Source: a bacterium (lineage in GTDB: Bacteria; Planctomycetota; UBA1135; GCA-002686595). From it: a DNA stretch of 55,622 nt. Shown piece after piece: positions 51,576 to 55,622 of this stretch. The stretch is from NCBI GenBank assembly GCA_024226735.1, contig JAAELL010000045.1, positions 1 to 55,622 of the forward strand. Direction: 5' to 3'. Position numbers and translations under genes: made by a program. Position 1 is the stretch's first letter; each line of letters starts with the position of its first letter. The notes beneath the pieces are model-generated. The model did no database searches and was not told the DNA's origin. It was given only the letters and a program-made list of their open reading frames with translations.

Positions 51576-53624
51576 TCAGTCGTTGTCCCGGATCGTGAGG
51601 ACGTGTTCGATCTGCAGCCCCAAGTGACCGTTGTCCACCTGCTGGAGCGTGAGGATCACCGTCTCGTCGGGCTCCGTGACGGAATCGTCGGCGACCGTGA
51701 TGCAGAGATCCACCGACGTCTGCCCGACCGGAATCACGACGGGGTTGGTCGACTCGACTCGGTAGTCGACGTGCGGAGTCGCAGTGCCGGCTTCCGCGTA
51801 AGTCACCGAGACCGGTAGGTCGGCCGCGGCGGACAAGTCGATTCGCACAACGAGCTGTGTCTCCCACTCCCACCGATGCTGGGATGCCCAGGCGAACTCG
51901 ACCGCCGGTGCAGGCAACGCGCCGAACGTCACGCGCAGCCCGTCCGTGAAGTTGCTCACGGGCCCGATGCTCTGGTCGCGATACCAGCACTGGAAGAGCC
52001 AGGTCTCGCCGGGCTGGATGGCGACTGCAGGGTTGACGGGCACGGACCACGGGTCGAGTCGTAGCGCGCCCGCCGGCCCTTGAATCAGGTGCTCGATTCG
52101 GTTGTAGCGGCCGATGTTTCCCGCCAAACAGAGGGTCCCCTGGCTGCCAGGCGGTACGAGGCTCCCCTCGGTCTGACCGACGAGGAAGTAGCCGAACTGG
52201 CCGGGGGGCAGCTGATCGGCGACCAGCGTCAGGTCGTCGATGATGAACGGCGAACCGACGGCTCGTATCCGAGCGGGGTGCCCCGTGCTGTTGGACGCCG
52301 CGGGACCACAGAAGCTCTCTCCGATCGAATCACGCCCAACGACGACCCGCACGCTGCCGGCGTGATCACCGGCGTCGTCGTCGCCGCGAACGCCAAGGAC
52401 GAGGTCGTCGAATCCGACGCCGTCGACGTTGCCGGCGCCGCTCACCGAATGGCCGAGCTCGTCGCCAGCCGAGTATCCATCGACTGTGTAGAGGATCCGC
52501 CCATCGACGCCCGAGAAGACCCGCGCCGCCCCCGTGTGGTAGCCGTGGGCCTCCGCGCCCGGCATGCCGACCACGAGGTCGCCGAAACCGTCGCCGTCCA
52601 CGTCCCCCGCGTCGCTGACGGAGTGACCGAGGGTCTGGCCCTCCTCCCCGTAGAAGTCGTACAGCGTGCTCCCGTCCGCGCCCGAGAAGACGCGCGCGTG
52701 CCCGGCATACGTGCCGCCCGTGTGGTCGCGGTGCTGCCCAGAGATCAGATCGGGGACGCCGTCACCATTGACGTCGCCCGCGTTGCTGAGAGAGCTGCCG
52801 AGGGCGTGATAGGTGTAGTCTCCGAACCACCGGTGCAGGACGGAGCCATCTTGCCCCGAGAACACGGTCACGCTGCCCGCCGCCCAGCCGTTCGTCCGCT
52901 CGCCGCGCGCTCCCACAGCGAAGTCGTCGAAGCCGTCGCCGTCGACGTCGCCCGCGTCACAAACCGAATACCCGGCCTCTGCGCCGAGATCGCCTTCGAT
53001 CGCATACAAGACACTGCCGTCGGAGCCCGAGTAGACGGTGGCGCTGCCCGAGTTGACACCGGCACCGTCATCTTTCGGGGCGCCGACGATCAGGTCCGCG
53101 TGCCCGTCCGCGTTGACATCGCCTGCGCCGCTGACCGAGATCCCGAACTGACCGTCCGGCGTGTCGCCGTCGAAGGTGTAGAGGGTGCTGCCGTCCGCCC
53201 CCGAACAGACGCGGGCGCTCCCCGTGTTTGCTCCCGTGTTGTCATCGTAGATCGCACCGACGATCAGGTCGTCGTGACCGTCCCTGTTCACGTCGCCCGC
53301 ACCGCTGACCGACAAGCCGAAGTAGTCGTAGCCCGAATCACCGAAGAGAGTGAGGAGCGGCGCTCCGTCGGCTCCCGAATAAACACGGGCGGCCCCCGTG
53401 TCCGGGCCGTGGATGCTCTCGTCGAACGACCCGATGATGACGTCCGGGAGGCCGTCCGCGTTCACATCGCCAGCGTCGCTGACCGAGAAGCCGAACTGGT
53501 CGCCCGCCGAGTTGCCATGGATCTCGTAGATCGGTGTCTGGACGCCCACGGCAAAGTGAGCGAGCGTAAGCCCGAGACACAAGAACCTAGTGGGTCGACC
53601 AAGAGAGGGGCACGGGTTGGTCAT
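51576..53624 (-). CDS. Secreted FG-GAP propeller protein with internal WYRD-type domain and C-terminal Calx-beta domain
   Basis: The product is 682 residues. After a signal peptide (FLCLGLTLAHFAVGVQT) come seven FG-GAP blades (first: GDQFGFSVSDAGDVNADGLP; last: GDELGHSVSGAGNVDGVGFD), each with a D-x-[DN]-x-D-G calcium-type loop, forming one integrin-alpha-like propeller (about 30-425). Then the shared domain: FCGPAASNSTGHPARIRAVG, LPPGQFGYFLVGQTEGSL, TLCLAGNIGRYN, ETWLFQCWYRDQ, SNFTDGLRVTF (about 436-567). Unlike the other members, a Calx-beta domain of about 115 residues follows (VEFAWASQHRWEWETQLVVR, ADDSVTEPDETVILTL, IEHVLTIRDND). It lies 46 bp after the gene upstream on the same strand. 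Confidence 0.88.
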   Translation of the reverse strand: MTNPCPSLGRPTRFLCLGLTLAHFAVGVQTPIYEIHGNSAGDQFGFSVSDAGDVNADGLPDVIIGSFDESIHGPDTGAARVYSGADGAPLLTLFGDSGYDYFGLSVSGAGDVNRDGHDDLIVGAIYDDNTGANTGSARVCSGADGSTLYTFDGDTPDGQFGISVSGAGDVNADGHADLIVGAPKDDGAGVNSGSATVYSGSDGSVLYAIEGDLGAEAGYSVCDAGDVDGDGFDDFAVGARGERTNGWAAGSVTVFSGQDGSVLHRWFGDYTYHALGSSLSNAGDVNGDGVPDLISGQHRDHTGGTYAGHARVFSGADGSTLYDFYGEEGQTLGHSVSDAGDVDGDGFGDLVVGMPGAEAHGYHTGAARVFSGVDGRILYTVDGYSAGDELGHSVSGAGNVDGVGFDDLVLGVRGDDDAGDHAGSVRVVVGRDSIGESFCGPAASNSTGHPARIRAVGSPFIIDDLTLVADQLPPGQFGYFLVGQTEGSLVPPGSQGTLCLAGNIGRYNRIEHLIQGPAGALRLDPWSVPVNPAVAIQPGETWLFQCWYRDQSIGPVSNFTDGLRVTFGALPAPAVEFAWASQHRWEWETQLVVRIDLSAAADLPVSVTYAEAGTATPHVDYRVESTNPVVIPVGQTSVDLCITVADDSVTEPDETVILTLQQVDNGHLGLQIEHVLTIRDND

Positions 53625-53670
53625 GGTGATCTTTCACTCCACCCCACCCGGTGCTCCACGACGGCGGGGC

Positions 53671-55341
53671 TCAGCGAGTGTACACCCGCAAGTCGAATCC
53701 CTGCTTCGTGCGCCGCGCCGTTCCGACGATCTGTCCGACGAACGGATCCTTCACCGCCCCATCCCCCGACTTCCACAGCGCGGCCTCTTCCTCAGGCGCC
53801 GGCTTGCGCGCGTCGAACAGGACCATGTCCCGCAAAGGCCGCAGCTCGGTGCACGAGAAGTAGCACGCGCCGTGGTTCTCGTCGAACGCACCGGCGGCAC
53901 GGTTGCCCGCGAGGAGGCTCGCTCCGTCGGCGCCGCCGACCGCGCCCAGCGTGCCCGTCAGGATCGCGCGGCGCACGCCGAACAGGAACCAATCGGGAGT
54001 GATCGCCATGCCGCCGTCGAAGTCCTCGTCCTCCTCGTCGACGAGCCAGACGTCGGCGCCGTCGATCTCCTCGGAGCGGAACATGCTCTCGACGCCGCCC
54101 GCGCCCATCAGCGTGTCCAGCGTGTCGAGGAAACCGTCGCCGTCGACGATCTTGATCAGCGCGCCGATCTGCATGAACTCCGCGAAGAGGTCATTCTCAG
54201 GCTGGTAGCTGGGATCCTCGGCCATGAAGATCGCGAACGTACCGGCAAGCTGGGCCAGGATCGCCTTCTCGGCGTCGACCCCGCTGATCGTTGCCGCGGC
54301 GTCGAGGCCGGCGTCGACGGTGCCCAGGCTGTCTTCGCCGTGCTTGGCTTCGATCGCCTCGCGCGCGATGCGATACATCGAGTGGATGTCCCACTGCAGC
54401 GCGAAGATCGACCACGCCTCCTTCGGAATGTCGCCCGGCAAGTCGTGCGGCAGCGGCGCGAAGGTGTCGGCGAGGCGCGCGGCGAGCGTGCCCTCGGGGA
54501 CCCTCAGGTGGCCGTCGAGCGAGACGCTCGAGCCCGCGTCGGCGTCGAACGCGAGGTAGAGCCACGTCCCCTTCTCCAGCCCGAGCAGTGCCGTCGGGTC
54601 GGGGAAGACCTGCTCGACCTGCCGCTTGAGGTTGGCTTCCATCTCGGGCACGAACGGCGAGAAGTCGATGTAGCCCTCGACTCCGCGTGCATTGCGGCCC
54701 TCGCGGGCCGCCACGAAGCCGCCCACGATCGGCGCGGTGTGATCGGTCCCGGCGCCGACGATGCTGGCGCGCACGGTGCGCAGGAGCGACTCCTCGTCGT
54801 CACCCGAGAACAGCCCCATCATCTTCGGGCCGTCGACAAACGCGGCGTAGTGCCCCTCGCGCGGGTTCCAATCGCTCGTCGGACCGATCCAGCGCGCGAG
54901 CTCGACCCGCGCGCCGAGCACGTCGACCGTGCGTCCGGTCGCCTGGCCGTCGCCCGCAGTCACGCTCTCGGGCAGCCAGGCGCGCATCGCGGCGGCGAGC
55001 GCCGTGCGCTCGGTCGGCGGCTCGGTCACGAGCCCCCACACGGTCTCCGATTGGAACAACGCGGTCGACGCGCGCAGCTGCATCGCGATCTCGAGCGACG
55101 GCGCGAGATCGGTGTAGGTGAGGCTGCGGAAACCCTCTTCGGCCGCCTCCATCAGGGGCTCCCCCGCCCGACTCCCGTGCACCTTCACCCAGTCGTTGCG
55201 CTCGAGCCGCTGGCGCATGCCGTCCACGTCGCGACAGAACACGACGCTGAACGCCTCGTCCGGAACGGCGGCGAGAATCGGGGACGGAACGTCCGCGGGA
55301 ACGTGGAAAGCTGCGGTCAGAATGCAGGTCGTGAGGATCAT
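53671..55341 (-). CDS. Exported DUF3352-like protein
   Basis: The product is 556 residues from ATG 55341, which has AAGAAGGAAA just upstream. A signal peptide (MILTTCILTAAFHVPADVPS) precedes two similar halves of alternating beta/alpha blocks: LAAVPDEAFSVVFCRDVDGM, ALFQSETVWGLVTEPPTER, GHYAAFVDGPKMMGLFSGDD, ARGVEGYIDFSPFVPEMEAN, then LLGLEKGTWLYLAFDADAGS, GALIKIVDGDGFLDTLDTLM, WFLFGVRRAILTGTL. This resembles the DUF3352 group of exported proteins common in planctomycetes, whose function is unknown. It is followed at 46 bp by the FG-GAP gene. The region 55342-55463 upstream holds no further gene. Confidence 0.75.
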   Translation of the reverse strand: MILTTCILTAAFHVPADVPSPILAAVPDEAFSVVFCRDVDGMRQRLERNDWVKVHGSRAGEPLMEAAEEGFRSLTYTDLAPSLEIAMQLRASTALFQSETVWGLVTEPPTERTALAAAMRAWLPESVTAGDGQATGRTVDVLGARVELARWIGPTSDWNPREGHYAAFVDGPKMMGLFSGDDEESLLRTVRASIVGAGTDHTAPIVGGFVAAREGRNARGVEGYIDFSPFVPEMEANLKRQVEQVFPDPTALLGLEKGTWLYLAFDADAGSSVSLDGHLRVPEGTLAARLADTFAPLPHDLPGDIPKEAWSIFALQWDIHSMYRIAREAIEAKHGEDSLGTVDAGLDAAATISGVDAEKAILAQLAGTFAIFMAEDPSYQPENDLFAEFMQIGALIKIVDGDGFLDTLDTLMGAGGVESMFRSEEIDGADVWLVDEEDEDFDGGMAITPDWFLFGVRRAILTGTLGAVGGADGASLLAGNRAAGAFDENHGACYFSCTELRPLRDMVLFDARKPAPEEEAALWKSGDGAVKDPFVGQIVGTARRTKQGFDLRVYTR

Positions 55342-55463
55342 GACGGTTTCCTTCTTGGTCCTGGAACAGGAGGTTAGCGTGCAGGTCGCAGGCTTCTTTG
55401 CTCTGTTTCGCGAATCGGCCACTTCGCCCCCATGATCGATCCGTACTCCTACGTGCGTAGCGC

Positions 55464-55494
55464 GCTAGTGGTGTGAGTCACTCACACCACTAGC
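55464..55494. repeat. Perfect 15-bp palindrome, possible abutted element ends
   Basis: GCTAGTGGTGTGAGT, one C, then ACTCACACCACTAGC. The right arm is identical to 126-140 at the other end of the window, where it borders an element remnant. The outer CTAG on both sides would fit a duplicated TA target. It could be two terminal inverted repeats left after loss of the interior, or a simple hairpin. Confidence 0.85.
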
Positions 55495-55622
55495 AGCCCG
55501 TTGAAAAAGTCATTCGGCGCCATGACGACATCCTCCACGCCCGGTCGGCACCTGAAAGCCTCCCCGAATCCACGAATTCGCCTACGTTTCCAGGCGCCAA
55601 CCGGACGCGGATGCTGTCGCCC
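55495..55622. mobile_element. Probable insertion-sequence end running out of the window
   Basis: Directly after the palindrome comes AGCCCGTTGAAAAAGTC, of the type GxTGTTGAAAAAGTC that begins the terminal repeats of many IS5/IS1182-like elements. No transposase frame is visible in the remaining 110 bases. That it abuts the palindrome exactly suggests the element targeted that hairpin. Confidence 0.5.

Noticed and set aside
51900..53560. Periodic repeat structure in the FG-GAP gene
   Set aside because: It reflects the seven FG-GAP blades in one open frame, not a mobile or regulatory repeat.

Overview
The window is very GC-rich and densely packed, and reads like the chromosome of a free-living member of the Planctomycetota, probably one of the deep-branching marine or aquatic lineages. 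This is an inference. It rests on three large transmembrane Ser/Thr kinases (two with a DWG instead of a DFG motif, two fused to a formylglycine-generating-enzyme-like domain), an iduronate-2-sulfatase-type sulfatase, many secreted multi-domain proteins (LamG-like, FG-GAP, Calx-beta, subtilase, LPMO), and GTG/TTG starts with short overlaps. I saw no rRNA, tRNA, CRISPR array or prophage.

Layout. 1-340: the end of a mobile-element remnant abutting the 3' scrap of an NHL-like gene. 439-5430: a Ser/Thr kinase facing an ABM monooxygenase / sulfatase / cysteine-peptidase-like operon. 5571-10359: a broken and an intact secreted gene, then an MsbA-type ABC exporter flanked by two genes that have lost their 5' ends. 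10482-14976: a PAS hybrid histidine kinase, a small protein and a membrane-anchored Ig-like protein in a tight cluster. 15038-18637: a YadA-type beta-roll protein, an AA10 LPMO, a SnoaL-like protein and two gene scraps. 18799-23086: a MacA / ATPase / MacB-like tripartite ABC system with two different permeases. 23097-28990: a secreted propeller protein, a rearranged pseudogene, a subtilase and an HWE-type histidine kinase. 29189-34514: a three-gene cluster of large secreted proteins. 34536-37547: a twice-frameshifted cytochrome-b-like gene, an unknown protein and membrane proteins. 37653-43541: two convergent kinase-FGE fusions sharing a perfect 21-bp palindromic 3' end. 43630-48991: nei and lhr DNA-repair genes. 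49079-55341: a second YadA-type protein, a DUF1570-like protein, an FG-GAP/Calx-beta protein and a DUF3352-like secreted protein. 55464-55622: a terminal-repeat palindrome and another insertion-sequence end.

The most striking theme is a secreted-protein module of about 130 residues that I do not recognise as a named family. It starts with Y-C-x-P-x-x-P-N-S-[ST]-G, has a central PPGQFGYFL and LCLxGNIGR, and closes with WNFQxWYRD...SNFTDG and a final F-[QL]. Six intact genes carry it at the very C-terminus, one carries it internally before a Calx-beta domain, and two broken genes carry all or part of it. It is joined to unrelated modules (AA10 LPMO, subtilase, LamG-like, beta-propeller, FG-GAP, tandem repeats), which suggests a common surface-attachment, sorting or glycan-binding tag.

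The second theme is decay. I count about ten truncated, internally deleted or frameshifted genes in 55 kb, including a 10-bp tandem duplication that exactly explains one frameshift and a 29-bp inverted repeat inside another. Single-base cases could be sequencing errors, but the deletions and duplications cannot easily be.
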